Of a stretch of 64,000 nucleotides of DNA, positions 8,073 through 14,934 are shown piece by piece. The DNA lies in assembly GCA_947631685.1 (NCBI GenBank), contig CANRMI010000006.1:1-64000 (forward strand), in the 5' to 3' direction. The position numbers were made by a program, and so were the translations under genes. The stretch is from an uncultured Lachnospiraceae bacterium. Lineage in GTDB: Bacteria; Bacillota; Clostridia; Lachnospirales; Lachnospiraceae. Positions within the stretch are counted from its first letter, which is position 1, and the number at the start of each line of letters is the position of its first letter. The notes beneath the pieces were generated by a model. That model was given only the letters and a program-made list of their open reading frames with translations, did no database searches and was not told the DNA's origin.

Positions 8073-10652
8073 TTATAAATTTTCATTTTTCAGGGTGTCG
8101 ATCAGGTTCTCTTTCCGGATTTTGTTTCCGGAATAGAGCATGGTAATAAACACGACCAGAAATACGCTCAACGAAGCGATACCCATAGCGCCCCAAGGCA
8201 GGCGGAGGGTAGTTTCATAGCCATCTGTAATGGCGCGGTAGATCAGCCAGGTGACGGCACAGGATACAGGCAGTCCCAAAAGCAGCGCTTTGAAACTGTA
8301 CAGCAGGCACTCGTAATTCAGCATTCTTTTAAATTCCCTGGATGTCATGCCCACGGATCTGAGCATGGCAAATTCCCGCCTGCGCAGCCCAATGTTGGTG
8401 GAAATGGTATTGAAAACATTGGCAATGGCAATCAGGGAAATTAACGCGACAAAGCCATAGGCAAATACCCGTATACTCAGGACCGTGTTCCGGTCTTCTT
8501 CCGCGGCCTGGGCATAATCATACAGATAGCCATCGCTCAATCCGTTTTCAATGAGCTTCCGGCTTAGATCGGTATAGCTGGCATTGTGATCATCGGAGAG
8601 AAGGCAAAAGTGAATATTGTAGCCGGTATGGGCTTCTTTGGGCATTACGTCGTTGTAAAGGCTGATAGGATAGATCATCTCCAGATCTCCGCTCCAGTAT
8701 ATATAATAGGGATTTTCATATATGGTTTTTCCTGAATACAGCGGATAGTGGCTGAAGGGGATGTCATCCAAACCGCTTTCTTCCGCAGAGTCTGAGGGAC
8801 GGAACCGGCCCGTGATCTCACAGTAATCATCTTTCAGGATTTTGCGGGTAACATATTTCTGTTCGGACACGTTGAAATGAGTATGGCCGTCCACCGTTAT
8901 GGCAAGAGGATGTTTGGGATCCATAAAATCCTTTTCGTTTAAATGATACTGGGAAAGAAGCTCTTTAAAATCCTTGTCAGGAATGAAAAAGAGGAATATT
9001 CCTGCCGCGTCGTAGTCATCGGAATCGTATATGAGCCCGTCATTGACATACTGTGCCGGTATGATACCGTTGGCATTTTCCCGCAGGGCATAGCTGCCCG
9101 CGGTCACGTCCTGGCCGGTGCAGAGCAGAGCCAGTATATCGTCAGGATTTTGATCGGCCATGGAGAAGGATGTGCCGCTGAAAAGCAGATCGAATTTTTC
9201 ACCACCCATTCCGCCATGGAACGCCTCCACCAGATAATCCGTGAAGGCAGAGGCCGCTACAAACAAAACGATACTCATAAACAGACTCATAACCGTGGCT
9301 CTGTATTTCTTTTTGCTGCGTTTATAATGCTTGCTGGCCAATACGCCGGGGATTCCAAATAGTTTATAAGTAAACCGGGGCGTTTTTATGGGCCTGACGG
9401 TACGGATGTCGAGAGTCTGGCGGATTGCCTCCACAGCTGAAACCTTGGAGGCCCGGCGGGAAGGGATCCAGGCGGAGATCAATACGGTGATCAGGGCAGT
9501 CACGGCCGCGATGACAATGGCTGCGGGAGATACCCGGGTACGCATGGAAACGTGCGCGTTGCCCATCCAGGACGTCAGCCGGCTGCCAAGCAGGCACAGG
9601 GTCATGTGAATGCCTGCGATACCGGACAGGATTCCTAAGGGAATGCCTGCAAGGGATACGCATAGGGCCTCAAAAAAGACCATTTTTCGGAGCTGCTTCC
9701 TGGTAGCGCCTACGGAGGCTAAGAGCCCGAATTGTCTGGTACGCTCGGACACCGAAATGGAAAAGGCGTTATAGATCAAAGATACGGAGCCGAACATGAT
9801 AAGCGCGATCACAATGGCGGCAAGGTGGAGCAGCACGCTGTAGAAGCGCGTAAAATGACTTATGCCCTGAAACAGCAGGACACTCCGGTTGATAGAGCCG
9901 GCATAGCCGCCTTCTTCCATAAAATCATAGATATTTTTAGGGTGCGCAAGCCGGAAATAAATATCGTACGATTGCGGGGAAGCGGGTTTTTCATCAGCCG
10001 TGGTAATGGCGGTATACCCTGGAAAGGACGTGGGCTCTATCTGGGTATCCAGCCTTTCGTAGAAACCGCATACGGTGTAGCTGCGTGTCTCTTGGATTTC
10101 CAGAGTTTCCCCTGTCAGGGCATCCCCTTCATAGACGGGATTTTCCATGGGTACGGGGCTGCCATCCAGCATACGGGTACCCAGAGCGAGAGTCAGGGTA
10201 TCGCCCAGATGATAAATAACGCCGCCGTTTTTGGCAAGATGATTCGGCAGCAGGAGTTCGCTTTCCGATTGGGGGTAGGTGCCGGCGGTAATGTGAATGG
10301 GGAGCATGTCCTGGGTTCCCGCAGAACCGCCCACAATATAGAGATAGGGCTTATATTCATTGGTACAGCCTTCCGCGTAGGCAAATCCCAGCTGCTGCAG
10401 GTAAACGCCTGCGCTTACCTGATCGGAGGAGACAAGCTTTTGATAAACGGAAAGCTCCGTGTTGGTAATGCGGCCGCTCCAGTTTCCGTTGTTGTAAATG
10501 GCAACCCTGAGAAGATAGTCCTGCATACTGGAAGTAAAGGTGGTGACGGCACAGATCATAGCTGCAGACAGGATGATGCCCACGATAGTGACTGTGGTAC
10601 GGGTCTTATTTTCTTTTAAGGTCTGCAGAGTTACTTTGCGAAATATTTTCAT
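8073..10652 (-). CDS. FtsX-like ABC transporter permease
   Basis: This 859-aa integral membrane protein has one N-terminal helix (about 17-37), a large extracytoplasmic domain, a three-helix FtsX block around 290-400, a second extracytoplasmic domain and a C-terminal FtsX block (about 735-850). Both blocks carry the typical FtsX loop, RQFGLLASVGATRKQLRKMV and RREFAMLRSVGMTSREFKRM. The duplicated layout is that of MacB/BceB-like permeases that move or sense peptides and lipids rather than importing nutrients. It overlaps the ATPase gene by 4 nt (start at 10652, ATPase stop at 10649). The adjacent two-component system suggests stress-induced detoxification. The substrate is unknown. Confidence 0.92.
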   Translation of the reverse strand: MKIFRKVTLQTLKENKTRTTVTIVGIILSAAMICAVTTFTSSMQDYLLRVAIYNNGNWSGRITNTELSVYQKLVSSDQVSAGVYLQQLGFAYAEGCTNEYKPYLYIVGGSAGTQDMLPIHITAGTYPQSESELLLPNHLAKNGGVIYHLGDTLTLALGTRMLDGSPVPMENPVYEGDALTGETLEIQETRSYTVCGFYERLDTQIEPTSFPGYTAITTADEKPASPQSYDIYFRLAHPKNIYDFMEEGGYAGSINRSVLLFQGISHFTRFYSVLLHLAAIVIALIMFGSVSLIYNAFSISVSERTRQFGLLASVGATRKQLRKMVFFEALCVSLAGIPLGILSGIAGIHMTLCLLGSRLTSWMGNAHVSMRTRVSPAAIVIAAVTALITVLISAWIPSRRASKVSAVEAIRQTLDIRTVRPIKTPRFTYKLFGIPGVLASKHYKRSKKKYRATVMSLFMSIVLFVAASAFTDYLVEAFHGGMGGEKFDLLFSGTSFSMADQNPDDILALLCTGQDVTAGSYALRENANGIIPAQYVNDGLIYDSDDYDAAGIFLFFIPDKDFKELLSQYHLNEKDFMDPKHPLAITVDGHTHFNVSEQKYVTRKILKDDYCEITGRFRPSDSAEESGLDDIPFSHYPLYSGKTIYENPYYIYWSGDLEMIYPISLYNDVMPKEAHTGYNIHFCLLSDDHNASYTDLSRKLIENGLSDGYLYDYAQAAEEDRNTVLSIRVFAYGFVALISLIAIANVFNTISTNIGLRRREFAMLRSVGMTSREFKRMLNYECLLYSFKALLLGLPVSCAVTWLIYRAITDGYETTLRLPWGAMGIASLSVFLVVFITMLYSGNKIRKENLIDTLKNENL

Positions 10653-11332
10653 TTGCGTATCACCTCGTCACGTGTGATCTTGCCGTCCTCAATGGCAAGG
10701 ATGCGGTCTGCCTGCAGCGCAATATTTTCATCATGGGTGATGATAATAAGCGTCTGACCGTATTTTCGGTTGGAGGCTTTTAATAATTCCACAATGTCCT
10801 GGCTGTTTTTGGAATCCAGATTGCCGGTGGGCTCATCGGCCAATACCACGGCGGGAGCGTTCATTAAGGCTCGTCCGATGGATACCCGCTGCTGCTGGCC
10901 GCCGGAAAGCTGATTGGGCAGATGATTTTCCCGCCCCTTAAGGCCCAGGGTAAGCAGCAGTTCCTGCAGCCGGCTCTCGTTGACCTGCCTGCCGTCCATG
11001 AGTACGGGCAGGGTGATGTTTTCCGTGACATTGAGAACGGGGATCAGGTTGTAAAACTGATAGATCAGCCCTACCTGACGGCGGCGGAAAATGGCCAGCC
11101 GCTCATCGTCCTGGGCATATACGTCGGTGCCGTTCATATAGACGCTGCCGTCTGTGGGCTTGTCCACGCCCCCTAAGATGTGCAGCAGAGTGGATTTACC
11201 GGAGCCGGAAGGACCGATAATGGCGATAAATTCTCCCTTCTCTACGGAGAAGGACACCTGATCCAGCGCCTTGACTGCATTTTCCCCTTTTCCATAGGTT
11301 TTGCATAGATTTTCAACTCTCAATATTTCCAT
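10649..11332 (-). CDS. ABC transporter ATP-binding protein (LolD/MacB type)
   Basis: This 227-aa ATPase powers the FtsX-type permease encoded directly downstream. Walker [10 protein letters not shown], the Q-loop, the signature [15 protein letters not shown], Walker [14 protein letters not shown] and the H-loop in IIITHDE are all intact. It belongs to the MacB/LolD/FtsE clade, which is typical for mechanotransmission exporters. It starts after a 109-bp intergenic stretch that holds direct repeats likely bound by the neighbouring response regulator. The unit order is RR, HK, then ATPase and permease. Confidence 0.96.
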   Translation of the reverse strand: MEILRVENLCKTYGKGENAVKALDQVSFSVEKGEFIAIIGPSGSGKSTLLHILGGVDKPTDGSVYMNGTDVYAQDDERLAIFRRRQVGLIYQFYNLIPVLNVTENITLPVLMDGRQVNESRLQELLLTLGLKGRENHLPNQLSGGQQQRVSIGRALMNAPAVVLADEPTGNLDSKNSQDIVELLKASNRKYGQTLIIITHDENIALQADRILAIEDGKITRDEVIRK

Positions 11333-11380
11333 AAGCTAAGCTCCTTTTTGTACTTGTATAAGGACAGGATACACCGGCAG

Positions 11381-11397
11381 GGTGACAGGAAGGTGAC
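11381..11397 (-). promoter_or_regulatory. Putative response-regulator operator before the ABC operon
   Basis: GGTGAC occurs at 11381-11386 and again at 11392-11397. The 11-bp spacing is about one helical turn, as preferred by OmpR-type dimers. An inverse copy, TGTCAC, is at 11414-11419. The site lies 50-90 bp before the ATPase start. Binding by the RR encoded at 12443-13114 is inference. Confidence 0.45.
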
Positions 11398-11427
11398 TGC
11401 AAAATAACAAAAATGTCACTTTACCAT

Positions 11428-11456
11428 AAAAGGCGCTGTCCTTAGACAACGCCTTT
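11428..11456 (-). terminator. Terminator-like hairpin over the histidine kinase stop
   Basis: On the minus strand AAAGGCG-TTGTC pairs with GACA-GCGCCTTT, followed by TTTAT. The stop codon of the kinase gene lies in the loop. It may limit read-through from the two-component genes into the ABC genes, which have their own upstream region. Confidence 0.55.
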
Positions 11457-12446
11457 GTAAAATCGAATGGTAAATTTGGCGCCGGTTGGCGTCAGGTTTT
11501 CCGCTTTGATGGTACCGTTCTGGCCAGTGATGATCCGGCGCGCCAGGGCCAGACCGATGCCGAAGTTTTTACTGTCGGTGTTTTTGCCTTTGTAAAAGCG
11601 CTCAAAGATATGAGGCAGATCTTCTTTTGCAATCCCGGGCCCATTGTCCGCTATAGTGAGTTCTGTGTATAGGGAATTGTCCGTTCCGGAGATTTCCAAA
11701 GTGCCGCCCTCCGGCGTATGTTCCATGCAGTTTTTCACAATGTTGGTGACGGCCTCACAGGTCCATGCCTTATCGCAGACAAGGGTGCCTGACGCCAGGA
11801 TATGCAGAGTCTGGCCTCGCAGTTCCATAGGAACCAGCAGAGGCGAAACGGCCTGCTCCAGAAGCCGGGGAATGGAAACTTCTTCCAGATTAAATCTGAC
11901 TGTGCAGGCGTCCAGTCTGGATATTTTCAACAGAGAAGTGATCAGCCAGTCAATGCGGGAAAGCAGCGCATAGAGTTCGCAGGACAGCTTTTGCCGCCGC
12001 TCTGGCGAAATGTCCGGTTCGGATAAAAAGGAAACCAGCAGGTTGATGGAGGTCAACGGCGTGCGGAGCTGATGGGAGATGTCGGCCAGAGAATCCGCAA
12101 GATAGAGCTTGTCCTTCTGGAGATTGTGCTGCTGTTCCCGGAGCCGGATGGTCATCTTGTGGATCTCACTTTGCAGAACAGCCAGCTCTCCTTCGGCGTA
12201 TGTTTCCAGTTCCAGCTGTTCTTCCCCATGAAGGAGCCGGTCAATATCGGCGGCCAGCTCTGCAATTCGCTGATAGCGCCTGAGAGCAGTGAAGAAATAC
12301 AGGCAGGATAAGAGCAGACAGAGCGCCAGAGTAAAGAAGCCAAAAGAAACGTCCCAGAGGAAGGCGGCCAGGACCGCGGCAAAAGAAACAAGGACATATA
12401 GAAATAAAGTTTTTTTCACTTCCGGATTGCGCAGCAGTTTTATCAT
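11442..12446 (-). CDS. Sensor histidine kinase
   Basis: This 334-aa kinase has two N-terminal transmembrane helices (about 12-50) separated by only a few residues, so it has almost no extracellular sensor and probably senses through its membrane part or the ABC transporter. The H-box DISHQLRTPLTSIN (about 125-138), N-box NIVKNCMEHTPEG, G1 DNGPGIAKEDLP, F-box and G2 NFGIGLALARRI are complete. Its start overlaps the response regulator stop by 4 nt. Such short-loop kinases next to FtsX exporters are typical for antimicrobial-peptide response systems; the signal here is not shown. Confidence 0.93.
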   Translation of the reverse strand: MIKLLRNPEVKKTLFLYVLVSFAAVLAAFLWDVSFGFFTLALCLLLSCLYFFTALRRYQRIAELAADIDRLLHGEEQLELETYAEGELAVLQSEIHKMTIRLREQQHNLQKDKLYLADSLADISHQLRTPLTSINLLVSFLSEPDISPERRQKLSCELYALLSRIDWLITSLLKISRLDACTVRFNLEEVSIPRLLEQAVSPLLVPMELRGQTLHILASGTLVCDKAWTCEAVTNIVKNCMEHTPEGGTLEISGTDNSLYTELTIADNGPGIAKEDLPHIFERFYKGKNTDSKNFGIGLALARRIITGQNGTIKAENLTPTGAKFTIRFYKGVV

Positions 12447-13114
12447 AGATCCACCCTGTAACCCAGCCCCCGGACGGTTTTGATAATGGAGGGTTCCTGG
12501 GGATCGTCTTCTATTTTTTCCCTGAGTCGTTTGATATATACCGTCAGGGTGTTGTCATTTACAAATTCACCGGCAATATCCCAGATGGATTCCAGAAGCC
12601 GGGCTCTGGACAGAACGGCACCCCGGTTATTGAGAAATACCAGCAGCAGGCGGTATTCCAGCGCGGACAGGTAGAGGTCGTGCCCGTTTTTGCTGGCGGT
12701 GCCTCTTACGGTGTCCACTGTGAGGCTGCCAAGGCGGATAGTGGAGCCAGCTCCACCGGTAAGACGGAGGATATTTTTAATCCTGCTCACCAGCTCTCTG
12801 GGCCGGAAGGGTTTGGAAATATAGTCGTCGGCTCCCAGTTCAAAGCCCGTGACGGTATTATATTCGTCGTCGGAAGCAGTGAGAAAGATAACGGGAAGCC
12901 CATAGTCGGCTTTAATGGCCTTGCAGACGGCAAACCCATTTCCGTCGGACAGGGAAATATCCAACAGTACCAGGTCAAAGGCTTCCTCTGCCAGCATGGC
13001 CAGTGCATCCTTTTGGCCCATCGCGTTTTTTATGGAAAAGCCTTCACTGTTCAAAAATTCTGTCAGCCGGGCTACAATTTCACTGTCATCCTCTACCAGC
13101 AGGATCTTGTGCAT
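12443..13114 (-). CDS. Response regulator, OmpR/PhoB family
   Basis: This 223-aa transcription factor has an N-terminal receiver (VEDD near 7-10, phosphoacceptor Asp in LVLLDISLSDG near 52, Lys in YISKPF near 101) and a C-terminal winged helix that ends with the typical TVRGLGYRVDL. It is encoded first, overlapping the kinase gene by 4 nt. It most likely controls the ABC operon downstream through direct repeats at 11381-11397. AAAAGGAGG lies before the ATG. Confidence 0.95.
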   Translation of the reverse strand: MHKILLVEDDSEIVARLTEFLNSEGFSIKNAMGQKDALAMLAEEAFDLVLLDISLSDGNGFAVCKAIKADYGLPVIFLTASDDEYNTVTGFELGADDYISKPFRPRELVSRIKNILRLTGGAGSTIRLGSLTVDTVRGTASKNGHDLYLSALEYRLLLVFLNNRGAVLSRARLLESIWDIAGEFVNDNTLTVYIKRLREKIEDDPQEPSIIKTVRGLGYRVDL

Positions 13115-13140
13115 GATTTGCCTCCTTTTCGGAATGTGGA

Positions 13141-13180
13141 AAAGAAAACACCGGGAAAAACGGATGTGTTCTTCCCGGCA
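13141..13180 (-). terminator. Terminator after the ferredoxin gene
   Basis: On the minus strand CCGGGAA pairs with TTCCCGG, and the stem is followed by TGTTTTCTTTT. It lies between the ferredoxin stop and the response regulator start and separates the pfl region from the two-component operon. Confidence 0.8.
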
Positions 13181-13207
13181 TTCATCTTTGCCTGTTACGA
13201 CCTTGCA

Positions 13208-13378
13208 TTATTCCTCGGAAATAGCGCCTACGGGGCATACGCCTGCACAGGAGCCACAGCTGATGCAGGTGTTGGGATCGATTTCCATCTTGCCGTCGCC
13301 TGCGCTGATAGCGCCTACAGGGCACTGCGCTTCACAAGCGCCACAGCTGACACAGGTGTCATTTACTACGAATGCCAT
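13208..13378 (-). CDS. 2[4Fe-4S] ferredoxin
   Basis: This 56-aa ferredoxin carries two classical cluster motifs, CVSCGACEAQCPVGA and CISCGSCAGVCPVGA, that bind two [4Fe-4S] clusters. It transfers low-potential electrons in the cytoplasm of anaerobes. The start at 13378 is chosen over an upstream in-frame ATG because GGAGGG lies 8 nt before it and the product then begins MAFVVNDTC as in clostridial ferredoxins. It sits directly downstream of pflA and could supply electrons to this radical SAM enzyme, but ferredoxins of this kind are general carriers. Confidence 0.95.
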   Translation of the reverse strand: MAFVVNDTCVSCGACEAQCPVGAISAGDGKMEIDPNTCISCGSCAGVCPVGAISEE

Positions 13379-13426
13379 ACTTAAAACCCTCCTTTGGTAA
13401 AACAAGTTCCTGTTTTTATCATTCCT

Positions 13427-13455
13427 ATTTTAATATAAAACGCGGACAAATACAA
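13427..13455 (-). promoter_or_regulatory. Promoter for the ferredoxin gene
   Basis: On the minus strand TTGTAT (13450-13455) and TAAAAT (13427-13432) are separated by 17 bp. The -10 is about 50 bp from the ATG. The promoter lies just after the pflA stop. Confidence 0.5.
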
Positions 13456-13460
13456 GTGCT

Positions 13461-14213
13461 TTATGCATTCTCCTCCCGCCGTTTCCTGATACCATTTAAG
13501 ATCACCTGTTTTTTTTCGATCACCTTGTTTTTGTCCATGGGCGGGACTCCGTGTAATTTGTAGGGAATGCCCAGGGACTCATATTTCTTTTCCCCCATGG
13601 TGTGGTAGGGCAGAACATCGAGAGCCTTCAGATTATGAAACTGTCCGATAAAGTATCCCAGCTTCTCCAGATATTTGTCATCATCGGTAATGCCCGGGAC
13701 TACTACATGGCGGATCCACATATCTACATTTTTCTCTTCCAGATATTTGCAAAAATCCAGGATGTGCTCATTGGGCTGGCCCGTCAGTTCCAGATGCTTT
13801 TCGGGATCGATATGCTTGATGTCCAGCATAACAAGATTGGTTACGGGCATCAGGCGCTCCATTTTCTCCATGAAAGCGGCATTGTCACGATTAAAAGCAA
13901 TTCCGGAAGTATCGATGCAGGTATGGATGTTCTTCTGCTTTGCCAGTGTAAACAGATCGATCAAAAAATCCGGCTGCATAAGCGGTTCGCCGCCTGTGAC
14001 AGTAATGCCTCCGTCTTTATAAAAGCTGATATTGCGCTCATACTGCTCCAAAATTTCTGCGGGCTCCATCATGGTGCCGCCGGTCATGGCCCAGGTGTCG
14101 GGATTGTGACAGTAGGCGCAGCGCATTGGACAGCCCTGTACAAAGACCACAAAACGCACACCCGGTCCGTCCACCGTTCCGAAGCTTTCCAGAGAATGTA
14201 TTCTTCCCTGCAT
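13461..14213 (-). CDS. pflA: Pyruvate formate-lyase activating enzyme
   Basis: This 250-aa radical SAM protein abstracts a hydrogen from the active-site glycine of pyruvate formate-lyase. The [4Fe-4S] motif CX3CX2C is seen as CPMRCAYC (about residues 30-37), followed by HNPDTW. The GGEP motif (TVTGGEPLM) for SAM binding is near 71-79. Length matches E. coli PflA (246 aa). It has its own consensus promoter, so it can be expressed separately from the pfl core and the radical domain encoded upstream. The glycine it should act on is in the 81-aa protein at 14368-14613. Confidence 0.97.
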   Translation of the reverse strand: MQGRIHSLESFGTVDGPGVRFVVFVQGCPMRCAYCHNPDTWAMTGGTMMEPAEILEQYERNISFYKDGGITVTGGEPLMQPDFLIDLFTLAKQKNIHTCIDTSGIAFNRDNAAFMEKMERLMPVTNLVMLDIKHIDPEKHLELTGQPNEHILDFCKYLEEKNVDMWIRHVVVPGITDDDKYLEKLGYFIGQFHNLKALDVLPYHTMGEKKYESLGIPYKLHGVPPMDKNKVIEKKQVILNGIRKRREENA

Positions 14214-14270
14214 AGTATAAACCTCTCATTCCGCCGTGTTCGCGGCATTTTCTGCTATCTATCTGAACAT

Positions 14271-14299
14271 ATTATACTCTTTTTTATCGGGAATGACAA
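14271..14299 (-). promoter_or_regulatory. pflA promoter
   Basis: On the minus strand TTGTCA (14294-14299) and TATAAT (14271-14276) are 17 bp apart, about 58 bp before the pflA ATG. The -35 abuts the tail of the upstream pfl terminator. Confidence 0.8.
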
Positions 14300-14301
14300 T
14301 A

Positions 14302-14344
14302 AAAACGCAGAAAACAGGCGGTACCCGCTTAGGATACCGCCTGT
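14302..14344 (-). terminator. Terminator of the pfl core/radical-domain unit
   Basis: ACAGGCGGTA pairs with TACCGCCTGT around a short loop. On the minus strand it is followed by TTTTCTGCGTTTTT. It lies 24 nt after the stop of the glycyl-radical protein. Confidence 0.82.
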
Positions 14345-14367
14345 CGGTCTTTCACACGCCTGGCTGA

Positions 14368-14613
14368 TTAGATTGCCTCGTGGAACGTACGGGAGATAAC
14401 ATCGGCCTGCTGCTCCGGAGTCAGCTTAATGAAGTTTACGGCATAGCCGGATACACGGATAGTCAGCTGAGGATAATTCTCAGGATGCTTCTGTGCGTCC
14501 AACAGGGTGTCTCTGTTCAATACGTTTACATTTAAATGATGTCCGCCTTTGGTTGCATAACCGTCCAACAAAGCAACTAAATTGTTTACCTGTGCGCTTT
14601 CTACTGCTGCCAT
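14368..14613 (-). CDS. Stand-alone glycyl-radical domain of pyruvate formate-lyase
   Basis: This 81-aa protein is the C-terminal glycyl-radical domain of pyruvate formate-lyase as a separate gene. It holds the radical loop RVSGYAV (radical Gly near residue 55), the upstream [13 protein letters not shown] and the end [13 protein letters not shown], all matching the last part of one-piece PflB. The start at 14613 has AGGAGG at the right distance. The 679-aa core at 14935-16974 lacks exactly this part; 679 plus 81 gives 760 residues, the length of E. coli PflB. E. coli GrcA is a similar spare domain, but there the lyase is also complete. Here the pair is probably the only working form in this locus. 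Confidence 0.93.
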   Translation of the reverse strand: MAAVESAQVNNLVALLDGYATKGGHHLNVNVLNRDTLLDAQKHPENYPQLTIRVSGYAVNFIKLTPEQQADVISRTFHEAI

Positions 14614-14665
14614 AATTTTGTTCCTCCTTTTAATTGATAAAATTTGATAAATGGTTACTCTTACA

Positions 14666-14893
14666 TTATTGTTTCTGCGACTCATCGTCCTTGCGGCCGC
14701 TGTAGTCGTCCAGCCCCTGGTGGAGAGTGGGAACACTGCAGGCCAGAGGCGTTCTGGAGCAATCCGTACAACCCATTGTCTGAACGTTTTTGGATTTTTC
14801 CTCATTGGTATCCACATTGACATGGCCCACGCCCTGCCCCATACCGGAGTCCAGCATTTTAACCAAATCGTCAATCATAGCTTTCTCATCCAT
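14666..14893 (-). CDS. Small Cys-containing protein, truncated paralogue of the glycyl-radical domain
   Basis: This 75-aa protein has a strong Shine-Dalgarno site (GAGGAGGA) and sits between the pfl core and the radical-domain gene. Its residues 6-28 ([16 protein letters not shown], then GHVNV) align with [17 protein letters not shown] and HHLNV of the 81-aa neighbour. The following part differs: the radical loop RVSGYAV is absent and a CTDC pair plus a third Cys (LAC) appear near 42-52. The C-terminal tail is charged. I infer that it arose by duplication of the domain start and may bind the core or a metal. I do not recognise a named family. Alternatives are a chaperone or placeholder for the radical domain. 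Confidence 0.8.
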   Translation of the reverse strand: MDEKAMIDDLVKMLDSGMGQGVGHVNVDTNEEKSKNVQTMGCTDCSRTPLACSVPTLHQGLDDYSGRKDDESQKQ

Positions 14894-14934
14894 AGTGTTC
14901 CTCCTCTTTCAGGAAATAACTGTTGTGTCTGTCA

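Noticed and set aside
14368..14874. A longer 168-aa version of the glycyl-radical protein
   Set aside because: The extra N-terminal part reads the 75-aa gene in another frame and is Trp/Arg-rich without pattern. The ATG at 14613 has an AGGAGG site and the product then starts like the PFL domain.
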